From NCBI GenBank assembly GCA_964502145.1, contig CAZCVI010000105.1:1-24432 (forward strand): a stretch of 24,432 nucleotides of DNA, given 5' to 3'. Below, in pieces: positions 24,045-24,432 of this stretch (position 1 is the stretch's first letter; the number at the start of each line of letters is the position of its first letter). The stretch comes from CAZCVI01 sp964502145. GTDB taxonomy: Bacteria > Acidobacteriota > Aminicenantia > UBA2199. Below the pieces are notes generated by a model. That model was given only the letters and a program-made list of their open reading frames with translations. It ran no database searches and was not told the DNA's origin. Both the position numbers and the translations under genes were made by a program.

Positions 24045-24352
24045 GACTGTTCACCTTATTTTGTAGAACCGTCACCATATTTTGCTCTCCGTTCACCTTC
24101 CAACCCCGGCGGTTCACCATATTTTACTCAACCGTCACCCTTTTAGGCGGCCGTTCACCTTCCAAACCTCTCCGTTCAGCCTTTTTTGTAGAATCGTGAG
24201 CAATAAAACCCGGCGGTTGAGTATTTTTTGTGGAATCGAGGGCTTTAAAACCTAGCGGGTGAATTTCTTTTTTAGAATCGAGAGCAATAAACCTGGCGGA
24301 TGGGTGTTTTTTGGACTTAGGTCATCCTTCAACCCGGCCAGTGAGTGATTTA
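24045..24352 (+). repeat. Tandem repeat array, about 42-bp unit (right copy)
   Basis: The first part is seven half-units of about 21 bp (CCGTTCACCTTATTTTGTAGAA and variants such as CCGTCACCATATTTTGCTCT). The second part is units of about 42 bp (CCGGCGGTTGAGTATTTTTT, GGAATCGAGGGC, AAAAC). It ends in the same degenerate unit as the left array (CCCGGCCAGTGAGTGATTTA). No ORF or unique spacer is present. Confidence 0.75.
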
Positions 24353-24370
24353 GTGTTATCATTGATAAGT

Positions 24371-24426
24371 AAAGGGATGAACTAAACCGCTCCGCGGTAA
24401 CGCTGTCGCGTTGAGGTCCCTTTTTT
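24371..24426 (+). other. Branched hairpin with T-run (terminator-like or small RNA end)
   Basis: An outer stem AAAGGGA/TCCCTTT (24371-24377 with 24417-24423) encloses two inner hairpins, CCGC-TCC-GCGG (24387-24397) and AACGC-TGTC-GCGTT (24399-24412), and is followed by a run of T to 24426. The fold is a three-way junction. It could be a terminator, a REP-like element or the 3' end of a small RNA; no gene upstream in the window reads into it clearly. Confidence 0.45.
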
Positions 24427-24432
24427 ATCGCC

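Overview
The window looks like chromosomal DNA from a bacterium with ordinary sigma70-type promoters, a diderm-type lipoprotein and an unusually rich set of intergenic hairpin repeats. No rRNA or tRNA is visible and no gene pins down a phylum. The mix (M13 peptidase, STAS protein, GHMP kinase, ArsR-methyltransferase fusion with ahcY, SSR-type hairpin repeats) fits an uncultivated Gram-negative lineage, but that is inference.

Layout. (1) 1-413: end of a roughly 42-bp tandem array, a 20-bp motif repeated inverted near the right end, and a strong promoter. (2) 414-3269: two tandem paralogous ATP-grasp proteins. (3) 3334-4570: a dispersed 3' element and hflX on the minus strand. (4) 4645-6771: a degraded accessory islet, made of a large hairpin repeat fused to an IS110-family remnant, a truncated and frameshifted membrane NACHT ATPase, and a MITE-like hairpin element with 12-bp terminal inverted repeats. 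(5) 6823-7730: a lipoate-ligase-like gene and a SemiSWEET gene. (6) 7755-11808, minus strand: STAS protein, GT-C-like membrane protein, asparagine synthase. (7) 12040-13233, minus: a lipoprotein. (8) 13436-16464, plus: GlmU-like nucleotidyltransferase, GHMP sugar kinase, ParB-like protein. (9) 16604-18682: GT4 glycosyltransferase converging with an AmgK-like kinase. (10) 18847-20895: secreted M13 metallopeptidase. (11) 21036-23564, minus: an ArsR-methyltransferase regulator, a possible 61-aa ORF and ahcY. (12) 23565-24432: a minisatellite hairpin, the second tandem array and a branched hairpin.

How the genes fit together. The ArsR-methyltransferase and ahcY form a likely SAH-responsive unit with a 26-bp palindromic operator lying across its promoter. 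The GlmU-like protein, the GHMP kinase and the AmgK-like kinase could make activated sugars for the GT4 and GT-C enzymes. Six genes have good promoters whose -10 hexamer ends only 5-9 nt before the start codon and no Shine-Dalgarno sequence in between, so leaderless transcripts seem common here. The most unusual non-coding signals are this leaderless pattern, a dispersed element that begins right after the stop codons of hflX and the M13 peptidase, several two-armed hairpin repeats, and one repeat arm that encodes the hydrophobic N-terminus of an IS remnant ORF.
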